A DNA stretch of 34,085 nt from Thermoleophilaceae bacterium. Its GTDB lineage: Bacteria > Actinomycetota > Thermoleophilia > Solirubrobacterales > JACPNS01. The DNA is taken from the NCBI GenBank assembly GCA_016462645.1, contig JAEMSX010000023.1, forward strand, positions 1 to 34,085, written 5' to 3'. The position numbers were made by a program, and so were the translations under genes. Under the pieces are notes generated by a model. The model made no database searches. It was not told where the DNA came from and saw nothing but the letters and a program-made list of their open reading frames with translations. Below, piece by piece: positions 7,886 through 15,268 of this stretch. The stretch's first letter is position 1. Every line of letters starts with the position of its first letter.

Positions 7886-8296
7886 ATGTTCAAAGAAATT
7901 GACCACATCGGGATCGCCGTCGAAGACATCGACGCCACGCTCGAGATCTACAACGAGAAGTTCGGGATGGCGGTCCAGTACCGCGAAACCGTCGAGTCGC
8001 AGGGCGTCGAAGCCGTGCTGCTCGAAGTCGGCGGGGGCCACGTCGAGCTGCTCCGCCCGCTCGGACCGGACACGCCGGTCGGCAAGTTCATCGAGAAGCG
8101 CGGCCCGGGCATGCACCACGTCGCCTATCGCGTCGATGACGTTCAGGCCGAGCTCGACAAGCTGAAGGCGCTGGGCGTTGAACTGATCGACGAGACCCCG
8201 CGCATCGGCATCCGCAACAGCACCGTTGCCTTCGTGCACCCGCAGTCGGCCGGCTTCGTGCTGACCGAGCTGGTCACGCCGGCAGACGACCACTAA
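7886..8296 (+). CDS. mce: methylmalonyl-CoA epimerase
   Basis: A 136-residue vicinal-oxygen-chelate protein that interconverts (2R)- and (2S)-methylmalonyl-CoA in propionyl-CoA metabolism. Visible features are the DHIGIAV start (His7), GGHVELLRPL, GPGMHHVAYRVDD (His78) and the C-terminal LTELV (Glu128), the usual metal-site positions, in two repeated beta-alpha-beta modules. The length matches family members. A TTG at 7874 is also in frame, but ATG 7886 gives the standard N-terminus. TAGGCT at 7869-7874 may be its -10. No methylmalonyl-CoA mutase gene is in the window; the acyl-CoA dehydrogenase upstream is compatible with branched- or odd-chain acid breakdown. Confidence 0.9.
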   Translation: MFKEIDHIGIAVEDIDATLEIYNEKFGMAVQYRETVESQGVEAVLLEVGGGHVELLRPLGPDTPVGKFIEKRGPGMHHVAYRVDDVQAELDKLKALGVELIDETPRIGIRNSTVAFVHPQSAGFVLTELVTPADDH

Positions 8297-8323
8297 TCAT
8301 TCGATTCGAGAGGAACGAGCAAG

Positions 8324-8548
8324 ATGGCAGAGGACAGGAAGACAATCGGCCTCGGGCTCGTGGGCGGCGCCGCCGCTCAGCTGAAGCTTGAGCAGAAGGA
8401 CCTCGACAAGCTCGTCAAGGCGATCGAAGCCGAGGAGAAGTGGGTCGAGGTCAACGACGAGAAGCGCATCGTGCACCTGCGCGCCGACCACGTCGAGTTC
8501 TACTCGCTCGAGTCGGACGACAAAGAGGATCGCCGCGCGGGGTTCTAG
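8324..8548 (+). CDS. small acidic protein of unknown function
   Basis: A 74-residue soluble, charged protein starting MAEDRKTIGLGLVGG. The middle (residues about 20-40) is rich in Lys and Glu and looks helical, followed by a probable beta hairpin around KRIVHLRADHVEFYSLE. I do not recognise the family. GAGAGGA precedes the ATG at 8 nt, a clear ribosome binding site. It lies 27 nt after the epimerase gene and 4 nt before the PAP2 start, so the three probably share a transcript. Third-position GC is as high as in its neighbours, which supports it as a real gene. Confidence 0.7.
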   Translation: MAEDRKTIGLGLVGGAAAQLKLEQKDLDKLVKAIEAEEKWVEVNDEKRIVHLRADHVEFYSLESDDKEDRRAGF

Positions 8549-8552
8549 CTCC

Positions 8553-9056
8553 GTGCACTACCAGTCCTTCTGGAAGCCGCTCGACAGGGCGGAGTTGCCC
8601 TTGCTGCGCTGGGTCGAGCGCGTGCGGTGCGGCGGGGCGATTGAGCAGGGGACGCGGGTGATCACCGAGGCCGGGCAGTACGGGGCTGTCTGGTACGTGG
8701 TGGCCGGGGTCGCTGCTTACCGCGATCCGGTCAAGCGGAACCGTTGGCTTTCCGCTGGCGCGAAAGTCGCGGGGATCTACGCCGCAAACACCGCGTTGAA
8801 GATGGTTGCTCGGAGGCAGCGGCCGCCGGTTGCGGCCCTGGGTACGCCGACCGGGCTGAGCTTCCCTTCCGCGCACGCCGCCACTTCTTACGCAGCTGCA
8901 CGCTTGTTCAGCGATATCGAGCCGGGTCTCAAGCCGCTCTTCTACTTCGTCGCTTTGAATGTGACCGGCTCGCGCCTGCACTTCTGCGTCCACTACCCCA
9001 GCGACCTCGTGGCCGGCGCCGCCCTCGGCGACCTGGCCGCGCGAACGCTCCGCTGA
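8553..9056 (+). CDS. PAP2 family phosphatase
   Basis: A 167-residue type-2 phosphatidic acid phosphatase-like membrane protein. The tripartite active site is complete: KMVARRQRP (Lys83, Arg90), PSAH (105-108, normally PSGH) and SRLHFCVHYPSD (Ser140-Arg141, catalytic His147, Asp151). The family removes phosphate from lipid phosphates such as phosphatidate or undecaprenyl diphosphate. Hydrophobic stretches at about 43-55, 68-82, 128-140 and 152-163 fit a membrane enzyme, somewhat shorter than average. The frame is open further upstream, but that part is a shadow of the 74-aa gene; GTG 8553, 4 nt after its stop, is the sensible start. Confidence 0.85.
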   Translation: MHYQSFWKPLDRAELPLLRWVERVRCGGAIEQGTRVITEAGQYGAVWYVVAGVAAYRDPVKRNRWLSAGAKVAGIYAANTALKMVARRQRPPVAALGTPTGLSFPSAHAATSYAAARLFSDIEPGLKPLFYFVALNVTGSRLHFCVHYPSDLVAGAALGDLAARTLR

Positions 9057-9070
9057 ATTCACGCAATTTC

Positions 9071-9107
9071 CGCGCCACCTCTGGCACCCGGTGCCAGAGG
9101 TGGCGCG
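9071..9107. terminator. 37-nt perfect inverted repeat, probable terminator or palindromic element
   Basis: Arms 9071-9088 and 9090-9107 are perfectly complementary over 18 nt around a single central C at 9089. It lies 14 nt after the PAP2 stop and 37 nt before the YchF start, with AATTT before and ATTTT after it. The position suits a terminator between transcription units, and the symmetry allows action on both strands. It could also be a dispersed REP-like repeat; only one copy is present here. Confidence 0.7.
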
Positions 9108-9130
9108 CATTTTGCGACATTCCACCGCGC

Positions 9131-9136
9131 TACCGT
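9131..9136 (+). promoter_or_regulatory. TANNNT -10-like hexamer upstream of ychF
   Basis: TACCGT ends 8 nt before ATG 9145, and no Shine-Dalgarno sequence is present. This is compatible with a leaderless or near-leaderless transcript. No well-spaced -35 is seen. Confidence 0.3.
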
Positions 9137-9144
9137 CCCGCGCG

Positions 9145-10227
9145 ATGGCAATGAAGGTCGGAATAGTCGGGATGCCCAACGCGGGCAAGTCCTCTTTGTT
9201 CAACGCGCTCACCAAGGCCGGTGCAGAAGCGGCGAACTACCCGTTCACCACGATCGAGCCGAACGTCGCCGTGGTGCCGGTGCCCGACCAGCGCCTGCTC
9301 GACACCGCCGCCGTGACCGGCGCGACCGACATCCGCCTCGATCAGATCCACGTGCACGACATCGCGGGCCTCGTTCGCGGAGCGAGCAAGGGCGAAGGTC
9401 TCGGTAACCAGTTCCTCGCCAACATTCGTGAGACCGACGCGATCATTCACGTCGTCCGCGCGCACGAGGACAGCAACGTCGTCCACCCCGAAGGGGATGT
9501 CAACCCGGTGCGCGACATCGACACGATCGAGACCGAGCTGATCTACGCCGACCTCGACCAGGCCGAGCGCCGCCTGCAACGTGTCTCCAAGGACGCCAAG
9601 TCGCTCGACCCGGAGGCGATCGCCGAGGAGGCCTGGCTCAAGGACGTGATCGCGGCGCTGCAGTCCGGCAAGGCCGTGCGAACCGTGCCGGTGCCGGAAG
9701 ACGCGCCGAACGCGATGAAGTCGCTGAGTCCCCTCACCGGCAAGCCGGTTCTGTTTGTCGCCAACGTGACCGAGGGCGAGACCGAGGTCCCGCCGCAGAT
9801 CGCCGAGTACGCCAATGCCCAAGGCGCCGAAGCTGTTGCGATCAGCTCACGCATGGAAGCCGAACTCGTCGAGATGGACGACGAAGAGGCCGCGGCGATG
9901 CGCGAAGAACTCGAGATCCCGGAATCCGGCCTCACCACCGTGATCAACGGTGCGTTCGCCCTGCTCGACCTGCTGACGTTCTTCACCGTCGGCGAGCAGA
10001 TCGGCCAGTCATGGCACATGAAGAAGGGCGGCACCGTCTACGACGCCGCCGGCGAGATCCACACCGACATCCAGCAGGGCTTCGTCCGTGCAGAAGTCAT
10101 CAACTTCCAACAGCTGATCGACGCAGGCGGATACGTCGGCGCCAAGGAAAACGGCACGCTGCGGCTCGAAGGCCGCGACTACGTGATGCAGGACGGCGAT
10201 GTGATCACCGTCAAGCACACGAACTGA
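9145..10227 (+). CDS. ychF: redox-regulated ATPase/GTPase YchF (Obg family)
   Basis: A 360-residue P-loop NTPase of the YchF/OLA1 group, ribosome-associated and usually preferring ATP. The G1 loop GMPNAGKSS, the switch segment YPFTTIEPNVAVVPVPD and the G3-containing DIAGLVRGASKGEGLGNQFL are all near the N-terminus. An inserted helical coiled-coil region (about 115-190) and a C-terminal TGS domain (about 275-360, GEIHTDIQQGFVRAEVINF) complete the standard architecture and length. The start is ATG 9145; ATG 9151 is two codons later and equally possible. The frame upstream to 9091 runs through the palindrome and is not coding. It probably has its own promoter, since a strong inverted repeat separates it from the PAP2 gene. 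Confidence 0.95.
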   Translation: MAMKVGIVGMPNAGKSSLFNALTKAGAEAANYPFTTIEPNVAVVPVPDQRLLDTAAVTGATDIRLDQIHVHDIAGLVRGASKGEGLGNQFLANIRETDAIIHVVRAHEDSNVVHPEGDVNPVRDIDTIETELIYADLDQAERRLQRVSKDAKSLDPEAIAEEAWLKDVIAALQSGKAVRTVPVPEDAPNAMKSLSPLTGKPVLFVANVTEGETEVPPQIAEYANAQGAEAVAISSRMEAELVEMDDEEAAAMREELEIPESGLTTVINGAFALLDLLTFFTVGEQIGQSWHMKKGGTVYDAAGEIHTDIQQGFVRAEVINFQQLIDAGGYVGAKENGTLRLEGRDYVMQDGDVITVKHTN

Positions 10228-10558
10228 ATTCGCCCATCGGATTGGGTCATGCCCGCGCTTAGCGACACGGATCGACTTCGCGTCGGCGAGAGCCGTTGCC
10301 TCGGCGGCGTACTCGACAATGCGCGCAAGGCAGCCGGAACTCAAAGCTGATCTGGCCGCACTCGTGGCCCGCAATCGCTTTATCCACTCGCGAGAACGAC
10401 CCCCCGAAATCTCCATCCAACGGGACGGACTTTCCGGACCGCTCGATGGCGCTCGGTTGTTAGGCTCCAACGCGGCCGACTGACACGGCCAAACCCCGGC
10501 AATGCAGCCAAAAACAGTCTTCAACAACACAGAGATCTCCCCCATAAAGAAGGAACGC
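10228..10558. other. 331-nt intergenic region between ychF and the acetolactate synthase gene
   Basis: No gene is convincing here. A 54-codon frame (10319-10483, ATG to TGA) exists without a ribosome binding site. A TAGGCT hexamer at 10461-10466 could be the -10 of the synthase gene and would give a leader of about 90 nt. The last part is A-rich and carries the synthase ribosome binding site AAGAAGGA. The first 100 nt show no clear terminator. Confidence 0.5.
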
Positions 10559-12202
10559 ATGGCAACCCCCAAAGCAAGTGCAGTATTCGTCGAATGCCTC
10601 GAGGCAGAGGGGGTGCGTTACGTATTCGGAATCCCAGGTGAAGAGACCCTGGACCTGAACGAGTCGATCGAGGATTCCTCGATCCAGTTCGTACCCGTCC
10701 GTCACGAGCAAGGCGGCGCCTACATGGCCGACGTCTACGGCCGTCTGACCGGACGCGCCGGCGTCTGCCTCGGCACCCTCGGACCGGGCGCAACCAACCT
10801 GATCACCGCCGTCGCCGACGCCTACCTCGACCGCGCGCCGCTGGTGGCGCTGACCGGTCAGGGCGACCTCGAGCGCATGCACAAGGAGTCGCACCAGTAC
10901 ATCGACCTGATGCGCGTCATGCGACCGATCACCAAGTGGAACGCTCAGCTGACCGACGAGGCGATCATCCCGGAAGTCGTGCGCAAGGCCTTCAAGCTCG
11001 CCGAGTCCGAGAAGCCCGGCGCCACGCACATCGAACTTCCCGAAGACGTCATGGCCCGACCGCTGGACGCGCAGCCGCTTCCGCGCATGGAAGTCGCGCG
11101 CCCCGAGCCCAACGCCCGCGACATCCTGCGCGCCGCGGACATGATCAAGTCGGCCGTCAACCCCGTGGTGCTCGCCGGTAACGGCGTCATCCGCGTCAAT
11201 GCCACGCAGGCGATGCGCGACTTCGCGCACGCGACCAACATCGGCGTCGCCAGCACCTTCATGGGCAAGGGCATCATCGACTCTGACGACGACCTCTCGC
11301 TCGGCACCACCGGCCTGCAGGCCGGCGACTACGCGCTCGCCGGCTTCGACGAGGCCGACCTCGTGATCGCAGTCGGTTACGACCTGGTCGAGCACAGCCC
11401 CGAGCACTGGAACCCGAACGGCGACAAGAAGATCATCGTGATCGACACGAAGGCCGCCGAGATCGACGCGCACTTCATGCACGAGATCGAGCTGGTCGGC
11501 GACATTTACCACATCCTCAACATCCTCACCGAGGAGTGCCGCAACGTCAGTTTCTCGGGTGGATCGCGCCGCCTGCACGACCTCGTGATGGGTCGCCTCG
11601 AAGGCGCCATGAGCGACGACTCATTCCCGGCGCAGCCGCCGCGCGCGCTCGCCGAGATCCGCAACGTGATGGGTCGCGACGACATCCTGATCTCCGACGT
11701 CGGTCTGCACAAGCTCTGGATCGGTCGCATGTTCCCGGCTCACGAGCCCAACACGGTTTTGATCGCGAACGGACTCGCAGGGATGGGCTTCGCAGTCCCG
11801 GCCGGCATCGCCGCCAAGCTCGTTCACCCGGACCGCACCGTGATCACGGTCAACGGCGACGGTGGTTTCCTGATGAACTGCCAGGAGCTCGAGACGGCCG
11901 TGCGCCTGAAGACTCCGGTCGTCAACATCATCTGGGAGAACCAGCAGTTCGGATCGATCGTCTGGAAGCAGGACAACCGCTTCGGCCGTCACTTCGGCGT
12001 CGACTTCACCAACCCGGACTTCGTCAAGCTCGCCGAGTCGTTCCACATGCCGGCCTGGCGCGCGACTTCGATCGACGACTTCAGCGCCCGCCTGAAGCAC
12101 GCGGTCACGCTCGACGTCCCGTCGCTGATCGTGCTGCCGATCGACTACTCGATCGACGTGCGCATCTCCGAGGAGCTGGGCGAGGGACTCGTCGCGACCT
12201 GA
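10559..12202 (+). CDS. alsS: acetolactate synthase, catabolic AlsS/BudB-like
   Basis: A 547-residue thiamine-diphosphate enzyme condensing two pyruvates to acetolactate. Domains in order: the N-terminal PYR domain with catalytic Glu50 (PVRHEQGGAYMADVYGRLTG) and GPGATNL; a central domain; and the C-terminal PP domain with the ThDP/Mg motif starting NGDGGFLMN. As I remember Bacillus AlsS, shared features include GYDLVEHSPEHWNPNGD, VDFTNPDFVKLAESF and the ending PIDYS...SEELGE, which points to the FAD-independent catabolic type. No small regulatory subunit gene (ilvN/ilvH) or ilvC follows, which agrees. No acetolactate decarboxylase is in the window. ATG 10559 has AAGAAGGA at 4 nt; an in-frame ATG at 10502 is less likely. 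A biosynthetic IlvB role is the main alternative. Confidence 0.88.
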   Translation: MATPKASAVFVECLEAEGVRYVFGIPGEETLDLNESIEDSSIQFVPVRHEQGGAYMADVYGRLTGRAGVCLGTLGPGATNLITAVADAYLDRAPLVALTGQGDLERMHKESHQYIDLMRVMRPITKWNAQLTDEAIIPEVVRKAFKLAESEKPGATHIELPEDVMARPLDAQPLPRMEVARPEPNARDILRAADMIKSAVNPVVLAGNGVIRVNATQAMRDFAHATNIGVASTFMGKGIIDSDDDLSLGTTGLQAGDYALAGFDEADLVIAVGYDLVEHSPEHWNPNGDKKIIVIDTKAAEIDAHFMHEIELVGDIYHILNILTEECRNVSFSGGSRRLHDLVMGRLEGAMSDDSFPAQPPRALAEIRNVMGRDDILISDVGLHKLWIGRMFPAHEPNTVLIANGLAGMGFAVPAGIAAKLVHPDRTVITVNGDGGFLMNCQELETAVRLKTPVVNIIWENQQFGSIVWKQDNRFGRHFGVDFTNPDFVKLAESFHMPAWRATSIDDFSARLKHAVTLDVPSLIVLPIDYSIDVRISEELGEGLVAT

Positions 12203-12212
12203 TCGGCCGCGA

Positions 12213-13022
12213 CTAGGGCGTAGAGACCGGCTGGCGTCCGATCCCGTACGGCACCCGCCACGCCGGACCGATCCGCGCATCGTCAAGCGGCCGCAGTCTC
12301 AGCTGCCGTGCGATCGCTTCGAGCAGCCAGAGGTCGTAGATCCAGAAATCGGGCGAAGTGATTGCGCCGCGCGAGATCACGATGCCCTCCGGGCCGCCCT
12401 GCGCGGCTGCGTCCTGCCAGATCTCGGCCGCCTGCGCCATGCGCGAGAAGACATTCTCGATTCCCGGAGCAGCGCCTTCGACCACGGCGGGCACGCCGTC
12501 GATCACGTCGAGCTTGAACTCTGGCGCGGCCACGCGCAGCACCGTGATCTGCCGGATGTGGCGGTTGCTCCCGAGCATCGTGCCGCCCTCGATCTCCTCG
12601 TCGGGGCCGATGCGCACGAAGACCTGGCCAAGCTCGCGCCTGCCCCAGTAGACGTGGGGCTCGAGCACTTCCGTTGCGGTGGACATCTTCGAGCGCAGCC
12701 CGAGCATCGTGCCCGCCCAGCCCTCATCGTGCGGTTCGGAGTCGGTTGGGCCGTGATCCTCTGGCTTCACGGCGAGCGCCTTGCGCAGTCCGTCGACGCT
12801 GTAGGTTGCGCCGTCAGAGATCGATGCGGATGACCCGAGCGCGACGGAGTCCTCGCCGACGCCTCCGCGTGAACGGCGCATCGCCTTCTTGTGCCGCGCG
12901 CGGTAGCGCAGGGCCGGGATCAGCACGGCCGCGATGATCACCACCGGAATCGCCAGGGCGACAATCGGCATCCAGCTGGGAGCCGGTTCATTCGGGTCGA
13001 GCGCGAGAAGCACGATCTGCAT
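12213..13022 (-). CDS. membrane-anchored protein of unknown function
   Basis: A 269-residue protein with a single N-terminal membrane segment (residues about 17-42, PIVALAIPVVIIAAVLIPAL), then a basic stretch (RYRARHKKAMRRSR) that should face the cytoplasm, a low-complexity linker (50-100), and a soluble domain (about 105-269) with a conserved-looking Trp/Tyr-rich end (SPDFWIYDLWLLEAIARQL). I do not recognise the family. It is convergent with the acetolactate synthase gene (10-nt gap) and divergent from the secreted-protein block. The ATG at 13022 has no Shine-Dalgarno sequence but a TAGATT hexamer 6 nt upstream. Confidence 0.75.
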   Translation of the reverse strand: MQIVLLALDPNEPAPSWMPIVALAIPVVIIAAVLIPALRYRARHKKAMRRSRGGVGEDSVALGSSASISDGATYSVDGLRKALAVKPEDHGPTDSEPHDEGWAGTMLGLRSKMSTATEVLEPHVYWGRRELGQVFVRIGPDEEIEGGTMLGSNRHIRQITVLRVAAPEFKLDVIDGVPAVVEGAAPGIENVFSRMAQAAEIWQDAAAQGGPEGIVISRGAITSPDFWIYDLWLLEAIARQLRLRPLDDARIGPAWRVPYGIGRQPVSTP

Positions 13023-13028
13023 CGCGCG

Positions 13029-13034
13029 AATCTA
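13029..13034 (-). promoter_or_regulatory. TANNNT -10-like hexamer before a minus-strand ATG
   Basis: TAGATT on the minus strand ends 6 nt before ATG 13022, the same hexamer and spacing as at 1630-1642 on the plus strand. No Shine-Dalgarno sequence is present. Confidence 0.35.
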
Positions 13035-13250
13035 CTCCCAATACGAGGTATTTTGCGGTTTTCGCTCCGGCAGCGGGATCGCATTGTTGTATGCAGCGTC
13101 AGTAGTGACGATCCGTGCAAACCCGCTCCGGCATTGGGCGCCGCAAGAAGTACCACCACGTACCCCTTTACAGAGCCGTCATATGGGCTAATTCCGGACC
13201 GAACGGTCGTGCTCACCCCGGGCTGACCATTGGGTTACCGTGAACGTCTG

Positions 13251-13292
13251 GGGACCACACTGAGCCCGGACGGCGTGCCGTCCAGTGGTCCC
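13251..13292 (+). promoter_or_regulatory. nested hairpin in the leader of the paralogue block
   Basis: The inner stem GGACGGC (13268-13274) / GCCGTCC (13277-13283) is perfect with a 2-nt turn. The outer arms GGGACCAC (13251-13258) and GTGGTCCC (13285-13292) pair perfectly over 8 nt. It ends about 18 nt before the ribosome binding site and has no T-tract, so attenuation, RNA stabilisation or translational control are all possible. Confidence 0.5.
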
Positions 13293-13319
13293 GGGCATTC
13301 GATTTCATTAGGGGAAGAG

Positions 13320-15215
13320 ATGGATCAGCACAGCCGCCGCAAGGCAGCCGTTCTTGTCAACGCACTCGCGATCGCGGTGTGCCTCCTCGTCGTCTCTGGC
13401 GCGGGGGCGAAGATCGTTCCATCCGTGACGACTTCGTTGACGCTGGATCAGGTCGTGCCGACCGGTAACACCGGCGCAACCACGACGATCACCGTCCCGG
13501 CGGTGAAGCTGGGCCAGCACTCCGACCTGACGGTTGACATGAACTTCGGCTACGGCGCGACGGGTCTCGTTTCGCTTGCGAACGGATACGGAGTTGCACA
13601 GGATCCCGCGACATACCCCGAGTGGCGCTCTTCGCTCAAGACTTTGGTCGTTGACACGCCGCCCGGGCTCGTCGGCAACCCGAACGCCGTCCCGTTCGCA
13701 GAGCGCTGCCCGATGGACACGTTCCTCACCGACATCTGCCCGGCTTCGTCCACCGTCGGCGAATTCACGATCAAGACGCTGCTCTTGCCGGCGCCGGAAG
13801 ACACCGCATCGCTGCCGTTGGTCGTCGGCGACAACAGCTACATCGGCGCCACGATCGGCCCGCGTGTTCGCAACGGCGGCATCACCCGGGTCTCGCTGCT
13901 CCAGACCGACCCGGAAGTGCCCGCCCTGATCGGCATCCGCGTGCTGCCGTGGTTCTCGCTCGGCGGTCCGATCCTCACCGTCATGAAGGTTGTCCCTGAC
14001 ACCAACGGCGATCTTCGACTGCGCACGACCACGCCCGACGGCATCCGCGACACGATCATCAGCAAGCCGACCGACGATCCGCCGAACACGACCATGGCCG
14101 CATTCCGCATCGACAAGATGGTGCTCAAGTTGTGGGGCCGTCTGAAGAACGGCCGCGCGTTCATGACCAACCCCACGGCCTGCAAGCCGTGGGCCTCAAA
14201 GATCTGGGCGAAAGCAAACTTCGACAACACGAACCTCGATGCTGACCCACTCGGCACCGGCGCGCCGGATCTCGTCGCCGGCAACGAGAGCACGATCACG
14301 CCGGACTGCACCAACGGCGAAGACGTGCCATTCCCGATCAGTGGCAACGTCGCGATCAGTTCCCCGAACCGCAGCACCTCGCCATCCTTCGATTTCACAA
14401 TCACAAACCCCGGCGTTCAGGCCGACGGCGACATCGTCTCGACCACGCCAAAGACGATCGTCACGACGATCCCAGCTTCGATCAACGTTGACGTTCAGCA
14501 GCTCGGACGCGTCTGCCAGGCGGCGCTCTTCAAGGCCGACAACTGTCCGCTGAGCAGCCGGGTCGGAACCGTGAAGATCGAGACGCCGTTGCTGCTCCCC
14601 GGTCTCTCCGGGGACGTCTTCCTGGTCAAGCAGAACAGCAGCTCCGGTCTTCCCGACCTCGGCCTACGGCTGCGCGGCGCGATCAGCTTCACGCAGCTGG
14701 GGACCAATCGCTACGTCGGCGCGAAGTACAACCAGATCGAGACGACGTTCAGAGACATCCCGCAGATCGGCTTCAGCAAGCTGACCTTCCACCTCGACGG
14801 CGGCCCCAACGGTCTCTTGCGCTCACTCGACTGCCCGACCTACAACAAGGCGCCGGCGCTTCCGACCTTCACGTACAACTTCACTGCCTGGACGGGCGCC
14901 ACCGCCACCAGCACAACACCGCTGAACATGTCCAACTGCTTCGGCATTCAGCAGCTCAAGAAGTACTCGAAGTGTCTGCACTCGATCCTCCCGATCCACC
15001 CGAACTACCAGTCGCGCTCGCGCGTCAGGAGCGTGGTGCTGAAGGTCGACGGCAAGCGCAAGGCCTCGCGCAAGCACAGCCCCTTCCGCTTTGACATTCC
15101 GATCAAGAAGCTGAAGCTCAAGCCCAGGAAGAGGCACACGTTTGAGCTGAAGGCCACGTACGACGACAAGTCGGTCTCGAAGAAGACCGCAACATTCAGG
15201 GTGTGCACACGGTGA
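13320..15215 (+). CDS. secreted tandem-paralogue family protein, copy 1
   Basis: A 631-residue exported protein of a family I cannot name. A signal peptide covers residues 1-30 (hydrophobic LVNALAIAVCLLVV, then SGAGA before Lys31). Module 1 begins with LGQHSD and YGATG and contains DTPPGLVGNPNAVPFAERC followed by CPASSTVG. Module 2 repeats the layout: TTIPASINVDVQQLGRVC, then CPLSSRVG, then a strongly conserved stretch with GLPDLGLRLRGAI, YVGAKYNQIETTF and LDGGPNGLLRSLDCPTYNKA. The last 80 or so residues are a Lys-rich Ig-like domain (VLKVDGKRKAS, FELKATYDDKSV) ending near a Cys. There is no LPXTG or second membrane anchor. The start at ATG 13320 has GGGGAAGAG; the frame open to 13230 covers the leader hairpin and is unlikely to be coding. 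First of four adjacent copies. Confidence 0.88.
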   Translation: MDQHSRRKAAVLVNALAIAVCLLVVSGAGAKIVPSVTTSLTLDQVVPTGNTGATTTITVPAVKLGQHSDLTVDMNFGYGATGLVSLANGYGVAQDPATYPEWRSSLKTLVVDTPPGLVGNPNAVPFAERCPMDTFLTDICPASSTVGEFTIKTLLLPAPEDTASLPLVVGDNSYIGATIGPRVRNGGITRVSLLQTDPEVPALIGIRVLPWFSLGGPILTVMKVVPDTNGDLRLRTTTPDGIRDTIISKPTDDPPNTTMAAFRIDKMVLKLWGRLKNGRAFMTNPTACKPWASKIWAKANFDNTNLDADPLGTGAPDLVAGNESTITPDCTNGEDVPFPISGNVAISSPNRSTSPSFDFTITNPGVQADGDIVSTTPKTIVTTIPASINVDVQQLGRVCQAALFKADNCPLSSRVGTVKIETPLLLPGLSGDVFLVKQNSSSGLPDLGLRLRGAISFTQLGTNRYVGAKYNQIETTFRDIPQIGFSKLTFHLDGGPNGLLRSLDCPTYNKAPALPTFTYNFTAWTGATATSTTPLNMSNCFGIQQLKKYSKCLHSILPIHPNYQSRSRVRSVVLKVDGKRKASRKHSPFRFDIPIKKLKLKPRKRHTFELKATYDDKSVSKKTATFRVCTR

Positions 15216-15268
15216 AGCGGCCAGTAGCGGTAGCGCGCGCGTCCAGCTCACGCACCAAGGGAGAAAAG

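Larger units (their letters stand above)
13023..13319. other. divergent intergenic region upstream of the four-paralogue block
   Basis: This 297-nt region should hold promoters in both directions. On the minus strand TAGATT (13029-13034) is placed for a leaderless start at 13022. On the plus strand TTTACA (13167-13172), a 16-nt spacer and TAATTC (13189-13194) is a weak promoter candidate. A nested hairpin lies at 13251-13292, and GGGGAAGAG before 13320 is the ribosome binding site of the first paralogue. No small gene is convincing. Confidence 0.5.

Noticed and set aside
10502-10558. ATG 10502 as start of the acetolactate synthase
   Set aside because: The 19 extra residues do not fit the family, and ATG 10559 carries AAGAAGGA at the right distance.
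10009-10572. 187-codon minus-strand frame across the ychF-alsS gap
   Set aside because: It covers the end of ychF on the other strand and the alsS ribosome binding site region; no motif supports it.
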